NCBI GenBank assembly: GCA_003864495.1
Contig: ML133471.1
Location: 2,518,571 to 2,582,570 of the forward strand
Source of the DNA: Nemopilema nomurai
Lineage: Eukaryota; Cnidaria; Scyphozoa; Rhizostomeae; Rhizostomatidae
Length of the DNA: 64,000 nucleotides
Direction: 5' to 3'
Every line of letters starts with the position of its first letter. Within the stretch, counting starts at the first letter, position 1. The notes beneath the pieces are model-generated. The model was not told the origin of the DNA and searched no databases. It saw only the letters and a list, made by a program, of their open reading frames with translations. Of the stretch, positions 26,001 to 39,300 are shown piece by piece. Both the position numbers and the translations under genes were made by a program.

Positions 26001-28099
26001 ATTAACTAAAATATTTTTTCTTAGAAACTTTTCCCGTTTAAGTTCTGTGTCCCTTTTGATAAGTTGTCGAATACTACTAAAGTAAAGCCACTTCGTTCTG
26101 TTGTGAGAAATTGAAGCTTTGCAATTGTAAACTTCATGTACCTAGCATTTTCTTGTGTGATGGAATAAATTTAAAGCCTGCAAAAAGTTTGAGTTACGTA
26201 TCTAATAAAGTTTTGGAGAAAAACTGAATCGTACAAAGTGTAAAGTATTTGATATAGTTGGAAAATCTCTGCAAGTTTCGACATTCAGCGTCAATACAAT
26301 TGCAATTTTTGAAAAAATGTTAACAATTTCATAAATTTGAGGTAACTTTCATGACCCTTTTTGCCTATTTAACAGGATTATTGATTCATTTTATTAACTA
26401 AAATATTTTTTCTGAGAAAATTTTCCCGTTTAATTTCTGTGTCCCTTTTGAAAGTTGTCGAATTCTACTAAAGTATAGCCGCTTCGATCTGTTGTGAGAA
26501 ATTGAAGCTTTGCAATTGTAAACTTCATGTACCTAGCATTTTCTTATGTGATAGAATAAATTCAAAGCCTGCAAAAAGTTTGAGTTACGTATCGAATAAA
26601 GTTTTGGAGAAAAACTCAATTGTACAAAGTGTAAATTATTTGATATGGTCGGAAAATCTCTGCAAGTTTCGACGTTCAGCGTCAATACAATCGCATTTTT
26701 AAAGGAAACTGTTAACATACTGATAAATTTGAGGTGAATTCCATGATCCTTTTTGTCTAATGAAGAGGATTATTGATTCATTTTATTAACTAAAATATTC
26801 TTTCTTAGAAACTTTTCCCGTTTAAGTTCTGTGTCCCTTTTGATAAGTTGTCGAATACTACTAAAGTAAAGCCACTTCGATCTGTTGTGAGAAATTGAAG
26901 ATTTGCAATTGTAAACTTCATGTACCTAGCATTTTCTTGTGTGATGGAATAAATTTAAAGCCTGCAAAAAGTTTGAGTTACGTATCTAATATAGTTTTGG
27001 AGAAAAACTGAATCGTACAAAGTGTAAAGTATTTGATATAGTTGGAAAATCTCTGCAAGTTTCGACATTCAGCGTCAATACAATTGCAATTTTAAAGAAA
27101 AATGTTAACAATTTCATAAATTTGAGGTAACTTTCATGACCCTTTTTGCCTATTTAACAGGATTATTGATTCATTTTATTAACTAAAATATTTTTTCTGA
27201 GAAAATTTTCCCGTTTAATTTCTGTGTCCCTTTTGAAAGTTGTCGAATTCTACTAAAGTATAGCAGCTTCGATCTGTTGTGAGAAATTGAAGCTTTGCAA
27301 TTGTAAACTTCATGTACCTAGCATTTTCTTGTGTGATAGAATAAATTTAAAGCCTGCAAAAAGTTTCAGTTACGTATCGAATAAAGTTTTGGAGAAAAAC
27401 TCAATTGTATAAAGTGTAAATTATTTGATATAGTCAGAAAATATCTGCATGTTTCGACGTTCAGCGTCAATACAATCGCACATTAAAGAAAACTGTTAAC
27501 ATATTGACAAAGTTGATGTGAATTCATGACCCTTTTTGCCTAATGAACAGAATTATTGATTAATTTTATTAACTAAAATATTTTTTCTTAGAAAATTTTC
27601 CCGTTTAAATTCTGTGTCCCTTTTGATAAGTTGTCGAATTCTACTAAAGTAAAGCTGCTTCGATCTGTTGTAAGAAATTGAAGCTTTGCAATTGAAAAAC
27701 TTCATGTATCCCGTATTTTCTTGTTTGATGGAATACAATTAAAGCCCGCAAAAAGTTTGAGTTACGTATCTAATATAGTTTTGGAGAAAAACGCAATCGT
27801 ACAAAGTGTAAAGTATCTGATATAGTCGGAAAATATCTGCAAATTTCGACATTTAGCGTCAATACAATCGCATTTTTAAAGAAAAATGTTAACAATTTGA
27901 TAACTTTGAGGTAAAATTCATGATTCTTCTTGCCTAATGAACAGGATTATTGATTCATTTTATTAACTAAAATATTTTTCCTGAAAAAATTTTCCCGTTT
28001 AATTTCTGTGTCCCTTTTGAAAGTTGTCGAATTCTACTAAAGTATAGCCGCTTCGATCTGTTCTGAGAAATTGAAGCTTTGCAGTTGAAAAACTTCATG

Positions 28100-29700
28100 T
28101 ATCCCACATTTTCTCTTTTGATGGAATACAATTAAAGCCCGAAAAAACTTTGAGTTACGTATCTGATACAGTTTTGGAGAAAAACTTATTCGTTCAAAGT
28201 GAAAGTATCTGATCTAGTCGGAAAATCTCTGCAAGTTTTGATATTCACTATCATTATAATCGCACTCTAAAATAAACCTGTTAATAATTCGATAAACGTG
28301 AGCTGAACTTAATGATTCTTCCAACCTATTGAACAGGAATATTGATAGAGTCAGTTAATTACAGTATTTTTTCCAGAATATGTTCCCGTTTATATTCTGT
28401 GCCCTTTTGATAAGTTGTCGAATTCTACTAAAGTAAGCTGCTTCGATCTGTTGTAAGAAATTGAAGCTTTGCAATTGAAAAACTTCATGTATCCCGCATT
28501 TTCTTGTTTGATGGAATACAATTAAAGCCCGCAAAAAGTTTGAGTTACGTATCTGATACAGTTTTGGAGAAAAACTCATTCGTTCAAAGTGTGAAATATC
28601 TGATCTAGTCGAAAATCTCTGCAAGTTTTGATATTCACTATCATTATAATCGCACTCTAAAATAAACCTGTTAATAATTCGATAAACATTAAAGTGAGCT
28701 GAATTTAATGATTCTTCTAACCTATTAACAGGATATTGATAGTCAGTTAAATACAGTATTTTTTCCAGAAAATGTTCCCGTTTATATTTCTGTGTTACAC
28801 TTGAAAGTTTCTGAATTTACTAATGTATAGCCGCTTCGATCCGCTGTGAGTAATTGCAGCTTTGCAAATGAAAAACTTCATGTACCTAGCGTTTTATTCT
28901 TTGCTTGAATACAATTAAAGCCTGCTAAAAGTTTGAGTTACGTATCTAAAGTAGTTTTGGAAAAAACTCAATCGTACAAAGTGTAAATTATATCTGATAG
29001 GAAAATCTCTGCAAGGTTCAACATTCAGCTTCAATACAATTGCGTTTTGAAGAAAAATGTTACAATTTCATAATTTGAGGTAACTTTCATGACCCTTTTT
29101 GCCTTAACAGCAGGATTATTGATTTTTTTTAACTAAAATATTTTTTCTGAGAAAATTTTCCCGTTTAATTCTGTGTCCCTTGAAAGTTGTCGAATTCTAC
29201 TTCTAAAGTAAAGCCGCTTCGATCTGTTGTGAGAATTGAAGCTTTGCAATTGAAAAACTTCATGTACCCAGCATTTCTTGTGTGAACGAATACAATTTAA
29301 AGCCTGCAAAAAGTTTGAGTTACGTATCTAATATAGTTTTGGAGAAAAACTCAATCGTGCAAAGTGTAAAGTATCTGATATAGTCGGAAAATCTCTGCAA
29401 GTTTCGACATTCAGCGTCAATACAATCGCGTTTATAAAGAAACTGTTAACAATTTGAAACTTGAAGTGCATTTCATGACCCTTTTGCCTAATGAACAGGA
29501 TATTGATTGATTTTATTAATTAAAATATTTTTTCTAGAAAATTTTCCCGTTTAATTCTGTGTTCCCTTGAAAGTTGTCGAATTCTACTAAAGTAAAGCCG
29601 CTTCGATCTGTTGTGAGAAATTGAAGCTTTGCAATTGAAAAACTTCATGTACCAGCATTTTCTTGTGTGATGGAATAAATTTAAAGCCTGCAAAAAGTTT
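28100..29700. repeat. Diverged multi-monomer block, copy 2
   Basis: The GTATCTGATACAG core variant at ~28549 lies about 3,915 bp (ten monomers) after its counterpart at ~24634. It is followed by the GAGTAATTGCAGC segment and by the GTGTGAACGAATAC and TCGCGTTTATAAAG variants, in the same order as copy 1. Monomers on its right side show many one- or two-base losses. Confidence 0.65.
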
Positions 29701-32700
29701 GAGTTACGTATCTAATATAGTTTTGGAGAAAAACTCAATCGTACAAAGTGTAAAGTATCTGATATAGTCGGAAAAATCTCTGCAAGTTTCGACATTCAGC
29801 GTCAATACAATCGCAATTTTAAAGAAAATGTTAACAATTTTTAAACTTGAGGTAATTTCATGACCCTTTTGCCTAATGAACAGGATTATTGATTCATTTA
29901 TTAACTAAAATATTTTTTCTGAGAAATTTTCCCGTTTAATTTGTGTGTCCCTTTTGAAAGTTGTCGAATTCTACTAAAGTAAGCCGCTTCGATCTGTTGT
30001 GAGAAATTGAAGCTTTGCAATTGTAAACTTCATGTACCTAGCATTTTCTTGTGTGATGGAATAAATTTAAAGCCTGCAAAAAGTTTGAGTTACGTATCTA
30101 ATAAAGTTTTGGAGAAAAACTCAATCGTACAAAGTGTAAAGTATTTGATATAGTCGGAAAATCTCTGCAAGTTTCGACATTCAGCGTCAATACAATCGCA
30201 TTTTTAGAAAAACTGTTAACATTTCATAAATTTGAGGTAATTCATGACCCTTTTTGCCTAATAACAGGATTATTGATTCATTTTATTAACTAAAATATTT
30301 TTCTGAGAAATTTTCCCGTTTAATTCTGTGTCCCTTTGAAAGTTGTCGAATTCTACTAAAGTAAAGCCGCTTCGATCTGTTGTGAGAAATTGAAGCTTTG
30401 CAATTGTAAACTTCATGTACCTAGCATTTTCTTGTGATGGAATAAATTAAAGCCTGCAAAAAGTTTGAGTTACGTATCTAATATAGTTTTGGAGAAAAAC
30501 TCAATCGTACAAAGTGTAAAGTATTGATATAGTCGGAAAATCTCTGCAAGTTTCGACATTCAGCGTCAATACAATCAATTTTTAAAGAAACTGTTAACAA
30601 TTTGATAAATTGAGTAATTTCATGACCCTTTTTGCCTATAACAGGATTATTGATTCATTTTATTAACTAAAATTTTTTCTGAGAAAATTTTCCCGTTTAA
30701 TTTCTGTGTCCCTTTTGAAAGTTGTCGAATTCTACTAAAGTAAGCCGCTTCGATCTGTTGTGAGAAATTGAAGCTTTGCAATTGTAAACTTCATGTACCT
30801 AGCATTTTCTTGTGTGATAATAAATTAAAGCCTGCAAAAAGTTTGAGTTACGTATCTAATAAGTTTTGGAGAAAAACTCAATCGTACAAAGTGTAAAGTA
30901 TTTGATATAGTCGGAAAATCTCTGCAAGTTTCGACATTCAGCGTCAATACAATCGCATTTTTAAAGAAAACTGTTAACAATTTGATAAATTTGAGGTGAA
31001 TTTCATGACCCTTTTTGCCTATAAAACAGGATATTGATTCATTTTATTAACTAAAATATTTTTTCTGAGAAATTTTCCCGTTTAATTCTGTGTCCCCTTT
31101 GAAAGTTGTCGAATTCTACTAAAGTAAAGCCGCTTCGATCTGTTGTGAGAAATTGAAGCTTTGCAATTGATAAACTTCATGTACCCAGCATTTTCTGTGT
31201 GATTGAATAAAATTAAAGCCTGCAAAAAGTTTGAGTTACGTATCTAATATAGTTTTGGAGAAAAACTCAATCGTACAAAGTGTAAAGTATTTGATATAGT
31301 CGGAAAATCTCTGCAAGTTTCGACATTCAGCGTCAATACAATGCATTTTAAAGAAAAATGTTAACAATTCATAAATTTGAGGTAATTTCATGACCCTTTT
31401 TGCCTAATGAACAGGACTATTGATTCATTTTATTAACTAAAATATTTTTTCTGAGAAAATTTTCCCGTTTAATTTCTGTGTCCCTTTTGAAAGTTGTCGA
31501 ATTCTACTAAAGTATAGCAGCTTCGATCTGTTGTGAGAAATTGAAGCTTTGCAATTGTAAACTTCATGTACCTAGCATTTTCTTGTGTGATGGAATAAAT
31601 TTAAAGCCTGCAAAAAGTTTGAGTTACGTATCTAATAAGTTTTGGAGAAAAACTCAATGTACAAAGTGTAAAGTATCTGATATAGTCGGAAAATCTCTGC
31701 AAGTTTCGACATTCAGCGTCAATACAATCGCATTTTTAAAGAAAACTGTTAACAATTTATAAATTTGAGTGAATTCATGACCCTTTTGCCTAATGAACAG
31801 GATTGTTGATTCATTTTATTAACTAAAATATTTTTTCTTAGAAAATTTTCCCGTTTAAATTCTGTGTCCCTTTTAAAAAGTTGTCGAATTCTACTAAAGT
31901 AAAGCCGCTTCGATCTGTTGTGAGAAATTGAAGCTTTGCAATTGAAAAACTTCATGTACCCAACATTTTCTTGTGTGATGGAATAAATTTAAAGCCTGCA
32001 AAAAGTTTGAGTTAAGGTATCTAATATAGTTTGGGAGAAAAACTCAATCGTACAAAGTGTAAAGTATTTGATATAGTCGGAAAATCTCTGCAAGTTTTGA
32101 CATTCAGCGTCAATACAATCGCATTTTTAAAGAAAACTGTTAACAATTTGATAAACCTGAATTAAATTTCAAGACCTTTCTTGCCTAATGACCAGGAATA
32201 CTTATTGATTTTATTAATTAAAATATTTTTTGTGAGAAAATTTTCCCGTTTAAACTCTGTGTTACCGTTGAAAAGTTGTGCTATTCTACTAAAGTAAAGC
32301 TGCTTCGATCTGGTGTTTGAATTTGAAGCTTTGCAATTGAAAAATTTCATGTACTCAGCATTTCCCTGTGTGATGGAATACAGTTAAAGCCTGCAAAAAG
32401 TTTGAGTTAAGGTATCTAATATAGTTTTGGAGAAAAACTCAATCGTACAAAGTGTAAAGTATCTGATATAATCGGAAAATCAATGCAAGTTTTGACATTC
32501 AGCGTCAATACAATCGCATTTTTAAAGAAAAGTGTTAACAATTTAAAAAACTTGATGTAAATTTCATGGCCTTTCTTGCCTAATGAACAGGAATATTGAT
32601 TGATTTCATTAATTAAAATATTTTTTCTGATAAAATTTTCCGTTTAAATTTTGTGTTCCCCTTGAAAAGTTGTCGTATTCTACTAAAGTAATGCCGACTC

Positions 32701-32740
32701 GATCTGTTGTGAGAAATTGAAGCATTGCAATTGAAAAACT

Positions 32741-35700
32741 TCATTCAACCATCATTTTCCTGTGTGATGGAATACAATCAAAGCCTGCAAAAAGTTTGAG
32801 TTAAGGTATCTAATATAGTTTTGGAGAAAAACTCAATCGTAAAAAGTGTAAAGTATCTGATATAGTCGGAGAATCTCTCCAAGTTTCGACATTTAGCGGC
32901 AATACAATCGCATTTTCAAAGAAATCTGTTAACAATTTGATAAACTTCAAGTGAATTTCATGACCCTTTTTGCCAATGAACAGGAATTATGATTGATTTC
33001 ATTAATTAAAATATTTTTTCAGAGAAAAGTTTCCCGTTTAAACTCTGTGTTACCCTCGAAAAGTTGTCGAATTCTACTAAAGTATGCCGCCTCGATTTGT
33101 AGTGAGAATTTGAAGCTTTGCAATTTAAAAACTTAATATACCCAGCATTTTGCTGTGTGATGGAATACAATCAAAGCCTGCAAAAAGTTTGAGTTAAGGT
33201 ATCTAATATAGTTTGGGAGAAAAACTCAATCGTACAAAGTGTAAAGTGTTTGATATAGTCGGAAAATCTCTGCAAGTTTTGACATTCAGCGTCAATACAA
33301 TCGCATTTTTAAAGAAAACTGTTAACAATTTGATAAACTTGAATTAAATTTCAAGAGCTTTCTTGCCTAATGACCAGGAATACTTATTGATTTTATTAAT
33401 TAAAATATTTTTTGTGAGAAAATTTTCCCGTTTAAACTCTGTGTTACCCTTGAAAAGTTGTGCTATTCTACTAAAGTAAAGCTGCTTCGATCTGGTATTT
33501 GAATTTGAAGCTTTGCAATTGAAAAATTTCATGTACTCAGCATTTCCCTGTGTGATGGAATACAATTAAAATCTGCAAAGAGTTTGAGCTACGTATGTAA
33601 TATAGTTTTGGAGAAAAACTCAATCATACAAAGTGTAAAGTATCTGATATAGTCGGAAAATCTCGTAAAGTTTCGACATTCAGCGTCAATACAATCGGAT
33701 TTTTAAAGAAAACTGTTAACAATTTGATAAACTTGAAGTGAATTTCATGATCCCTTTTTCCTAATGAACTGGAATATTGATTGATTTCGTTGATTAAAAT
33801 ATTTTTTCTGATAAAGTTTTCCGTTTAAATTTTGTTTTCCCCTTGAAAAGTTGTCGTATTCTACTAAAGTAATGCCGACTCGATCTGTTGGGAGAATTTG
33901 AAGCATTGCAATTGAAAAACTTCATTGATCCATCATTTTCCTGTGTGATGGAATACAATCAGAGCCTGCAAAAAGTTTGAGTTAAGGTATCTAATATAGT
34001 TTTGGAGAAAAACTCAATCGTACAAAGTGTCAAGTATCTGATATAGTGGGAAAATCAATGCAAGTTTTGACATTCAGCGTCAATACAATCGCATTTTTAA
34101 GAAAAACTGTTAACAGTTTGATAAACCTGAAGTAAATTTCAAGACCCTTTTTGCCTAATGAACAGGAATATTGATTGATTTCATTAATTAAAATATTTTT
34201 TCTGATAAAATTTTCCCGTTTAAACTCTGTGTTACCCTTGAAAATTTGTGCAATTCTACTAAAGTAAAGCTGCTTCGATCTGTTGTGAGAAATTGAAGCT
34301 TTGCAATTGAAAAACTTCATTCATCCATCATTTACCTGTGTGATGGAATACAATCAAAGCCTGCAAAAAGTTTGAGTTAAGGTATCTAATATAGTTTTGG
34401 AGAAAAACTCAATCGTAAAAAGTGTAAAGTATCTGATATAGTCGGAGAATCTCTCCAAGTTTCGACATTTAGCGGCAATACAATCGCATTTTCAAAGAAA
34501 TCTGTTAACAATTTGATAAACTTCAAGTGAATTTCATGACCCTTTTTGCCAATGAACAGGAATTATGATTGATTTCATTAATTAAAATATTTTTTCAGAG
34601 AAAAGTTTCCCGTTTAAACTCTGTGTTACCCTCGAAAAGTTGTCGAATTCTACTAAAGTATGCCGCTTCGATTTGTAGTGAGAATTTGAAGCTTTGCAAT
34701 TTAAAAACTTCCTATACCCAGCATTTTGCTGTGTGATGGATTACAATCAAAGCCTGCAAAAAGTTTGAGTTAAGGTATCTAATAAAGTTTGGGAGAAAAA
34801 CTCAATCGTACAAAGTGTAAAGTATTTGATATAGTCGGAAAATCTCTGCAAGTTTTGACATTCAGCGTCAATACAATCGCATTTTTAAAGAAAACTGTTA
34901 ACAATTTGATAAACCTGAATTAAATTTCAAGACCTTTCTTGCCTAATGACCAGGAATACTGATTGATTTTATTAATTAAAATATTTTTTGTGAGAAAATT
35001 TTCCCGTTTAAACTCTGTGTTACCCTTGAAAAGTTGTGCTATTCTACTAAAGTAAAGCTGCTTCGATCTGGTGTTTGAATTTGAAGCTTTGCAATTGAAA
35101 AATTTCATGTACTCAGCATTTCCCTGTGTGATGGAATACAATTAAAGTCTGCAAAGAGTTTGAGTTACGTATGTAATATAGTTTTGGAGAAAAACTCAAT
35201 CATACAAAGTGTAAAGTATCTGATATAGTCGGAAAATCTCGTAAAGTTTCGACATTCAGCGTCAATACAATCGGATTTTTAAAGAAAACTGTTAACAATT
35301 TGATAAACTTGAAGTGAATTTCATGATCCCTTTTTCCTAATGAACAGGAATATTGATTGATTTCGTTGATTAAAATATTTTTTCTGATAAAGTTTTCCGT
35401 TTAAATTTTGTTTTCCCCTTGAAAAGTTGTCGTATTCTACTAAAGTAATGCCGACTCGATCTGATGGGAGAATTTGAAGCATTGCAATTGAAAAACTTCA
35501 TTGATCCATCATTTTCCTGTGTGATGGAATACAATCAGAGCCTGCAAAAAGTTTGAGTTAAGGTATCTAATATAGTTTTGGAGAAAAACTCAATCGTACA
35601 AAGTGTCAAGTATCTGATATAGTGGGAGAATCAATGCAAGTTTTGACATTCAGCGTCAATACAATCGCATTTTTAAGAAAAACTGTTAACAGTTTGATAA

Positions 35701-35892
35701 ACCTGAAGTAAATTTCAAGACCCTTTTTGCCTAATGAACAGGAGTCTTGATTGATTTCATTAATTAAAATATAATTTCTGAAAAAATTTTCCCGTTTAAA
35801 CTCTGTGTTACCCTTGAAAAGTTGTGCAATTCTACTAAAGTAAAGCTGCTTCGATCTGTTGTGAGAAATTGAAGCTTTGCAATTGAAAAACT
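32741..35892. repeat. Higher-order repeat, two 1,576-bp units of four monomers
   Basis: Positions 32741-34316 and 34317-35892 match nearly base for base at an offset of exactly 1,576 bp, which is 4 x 394. Landmarks are a GTCGGAGAATCTCTCC variant ending at 32880 and 34456, a GACCAGGAATACT variant near 33373 and 34949, and a TTTCGTTGATTAAAATA variant near 33785 and 35361. Neighbouring monomers within a unit are clearly less alike than the two units are to each other. The GACCAGGAATACT monomer also occurs near 32190, three monomers before its next copy, so the order was rearranged at the left edge. Confidence 0.9.
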
Positions 35893-36199
35893 TCATGTAC
35901 CCAGCATTTTCTTGTGTGATGGAATAAATTTAAAGCCTGCAAAAAGTTTGAGTTACGTATCTGATAATGTTTTGGAGAAAAACTCATTTGTTCAAAGTGT
36001 AAAATATCTGATCTAGTCGGAAAATCTCTGCAAGTTTTGATATTCACTATCATTATAGTCGCACTCTAAAATAAACCTGTTAATAATTCGATAAACTTGA
36101 GCTGAATTTAATGATTCTTCTAACCTATTGAACAGGAATATTGATAGAGTCAGTTAATTACAGTACTTTTTCCAGAAAATGTTCCCGTTTATATTCTGT

Positions 36200-39100
36200 G
36201 TTACACTTGAAAAGTTTCTGAATTCTACTAAAGTAAAGTTGCTTCGATGTGTTGTGAGAAATTGAAGCTTTGCAATTGAAAAACTTCATGTACTCAGCAT
36301 TTCTCTGTGTGATGGAATACAATTAAAGCCTGCAAAAAGTTTGAGTTACGTATCTAATATAGTTTTGGAGAAAAACTCAATCGTACAAAGTGTTAAGTAT
36401 CTAATATAGTCGGAAAATCACTGCAAGTTTCAACATTCAGCGTCAATACAATCGCATTTTTAAAGAAAACTGTTAACAATTTGTTAAACTTGTAGTGAGT
36501 TTAATGACCCTTCTTGCATAATGAACAGGAATAATGATTGACTTCATTAATTTAAAGAATTTTTTTCATAGAAAATTTTCCCGTTTGAATTCTGTGTTCC
36601 CCTAAAAAGTTGTCGAAATCTACTAAAGTATAGCCGCTTCGATCCGTTGTGAGAAATTGAAGCTTTGCAGTTGAAAAACTTCATGTACCCAGCATTTTCT
36701 TATATGATAGAATACAATTAAAGCCTGCAAAAAGTTTGAGTTACGTATTTAATATAGTTTTGGAGAAAAACTCAATCGTACAAAGTGTAAAGTATCTGAT
36801 ATAGTCGGAAAATCTCTGCAAGTTTCGACATTCAGCGTCAATACCATCGCAATTTTAAAGAAAACTGTTAGCAATTTGATAAACTTTAAGTCAATTTTAT
36901 GATGCTTCTTGCTTAATAAAAAGGAATATTGATTGATTTCATTAATTAAAATATTTGTTCTGAGAAAATTTTCCCGTTTAAATTCTGTGTCCCTTTTGAT
37001 AAGTTGTCGAATTGTACTAAAATAAAGCCGCTTCGATCTGTTCTGAGAATTTGAAGCTTTGCAGTTGAAAAACTTCATGTAACCAGCATTTCCTTGTGTG
37101 ATGGAATAAATTTAAAGCCTGCAAAAAGTTTGAGTTACGTACCTAATAAAGTTTTGGAGTAAAACTCAATCGTACAAGGTGTAAATTATTTGATATAGTC
37201 AGAAAATATCTGCATGTTTCGACGTTCGGCGTCAATACAATCGCACATTAAAGAAAACTGTTAACAATTTGATAAAGTTGATGTGAATTTCATGACCCTT
37301 TTTGCCTAATGAACAGGATTATTGATTAATTTTATTAACTAAAATATTTTTTCTTAGAAAATTTTCCCGTTTAAATTCTGTGTCCCTTTTGATAAGTTGT
37401 CGAATTCTACTAAAGTAAAGCTGCTTCGATCTGTTGTAAGAATTGAAGCTTTGCAATTGAAAAACTTCATGTATCCCGCATTTTCTTGTTTGATGGAATA
37501 CAATTAAAGCCGGCAAAAAGTTTGAGTTACGTATCTAATATAGTTTTGGAGAAAAACCCATTCGTTCAAAGTGTAAAATATCTGATCTAGTCGGAAAATC
37601 TCTGCAAGTTTTGATATTCACTATCATTATAATCGCACTCTAAAATAAACCTGTTAATAATTCGATAAACGTGAGCTAAACTTAATGATTCTTCCAACCT
37701 ATTGAACAGGAATATTGATAGAGTCAGTTAATTACAGTATTTTTTCCAGAATATGTTCCCGTTTATATTCTGTGTCCCTTTTGATAAGTTGTCGAATTCT
37801 ACTAAAGTAAAGCTGCTTCGATCTGTTGTAAGAAATTGAAGCTTTGCAATTGAAAAACTTCATGTATCCCGCATTTTCTTGTTTGATGGAATACAATTAA
37901 AGCCCGCAAAAAGTTTGAGTTACGTATCTGATACAGTTTTGGAGAAAAACTCATTCGTTCAAAGTGTGAAATATCTGATCTAGTCGGAAAATCTCTGCAA
38001 GTTTTGATATTCACTATCATTATAATCGCACTCTAAAATAAACCTGTTAATAATTCGATAAACGTGAGCTGAATTTAATGATTCTTCTAACCTATTGAAC
38101 AGGAATATTGATAGAGTCAGTTAATTACAGTATTTTTTCCAGAAAATGTTCCCGTTTATATTCTGTGTTACACTTGAAAAGTTTCTGAATTTTACTAATG
38201 TATAGCCGCTTCGATCCGCTGTGAGTAATTGCAGCTTTGCAAATGAAAAACGTCATGTACCTAGCGTTTTATTCTTTGCTTGAATACAATTAAAGCCTGC
38301 TAAAAGTTTGAGTTACGTATTTAATATAGTTTTGGAGAAAAACTCAATCGTACAAAGTGTAAATTATTTGATATAGTTGGAAAATCTCTGCAAGGTTCAA
38401 CATTCAGCTTCAATACAATCGCAATTTTAAAGAAAACTGTTAACAATTTGATAAACTTGAAGCCAATTTTATGATGCTTCTTGCATAATGAACAGGAATA
38501 ATGATTGACTTCATTAATTAAAATATTTTTTCTAAGATAATTTTCCCGTTGGAATTCTGTGTTCCCCTAAAGAGTTTTCGAAATCTACTAAAGTAAAGCT
38601 GCTTCGATCTGTTGTGAGAAATTGAGGCCTTGCAATTGAAAAACTTCATGTACCAGCATTTTCTTGTGTGAACGAATACAATTAAAGCCTGCAAAAAGTT
38701 TCAGTTACGTATCTCATATAGTTTTGGAGAAAAACTCAACCGTACAAAGTGTAAAGTATCTGATAGAGTCGGAAAATCTCTGCAAGTTTCGACATTCAGC
38801 GTCAATACAATCGCGTTTATAAAGAGAACTTTTAAAAAATTTGAAAAACTTGAAGTGCATTTCATGACCCTTCTTGCCTAATGAACAGGATCATTGATTG
38901 ATTTTTTTAATTAAAATATTTTTTCTGAGAAAAATTTCCCGTTTAATCTCTGTGTTACACTTGAAAAGTTGTCTAATTCTTCTAAAGTAAAGCCGCTTCG
39001 ATCTGTTGTGAGAGATTGAAGCTTTGCAATTGAAAAACTTCATGTACCCAACATTTTCTTGTGTGATGGAATAAATTTAAAGCCTGCAAAAAGTTTGAGT

Positions 39101-39300
39101 TACGTATCTAATATAGTTTTGGAGAAAAACTCAATCGTACAAAGTGTAAAGTATCTGATATAGTCGGAAAATATCTGCAAATTTCGACATTTAGCGTCAA
39201 TACAATCGCATTTTTAAAGAAAAATGTTAACAATTTGATAACTTTGAGGTAAAATTCATGATTCTTCTTGCCTAATGAACAGGATTATTGATTCATTTTA
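36200..39300. repeat. Segmental duplication within the satellite, left copy
   Basis: This ~3.1-kb stretch, about eight monomers, carries a run of rare variants: TTGTAGTGAGTTT, GACGTTCGGCGTC, GCCGGCAAAAAG, GTATCTGATACAG, GAAAAACGTCATG, GAGGCCTTGC, GTGTGAACGAATAC and GAGAGATTG. They reappear in the same order at 50.2-53.2 kb. Offsets are ~13,941 bp for most of the length and ~13,970 bp at the left edge. The left copy is the better preserved one. Confidence 0.85.
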
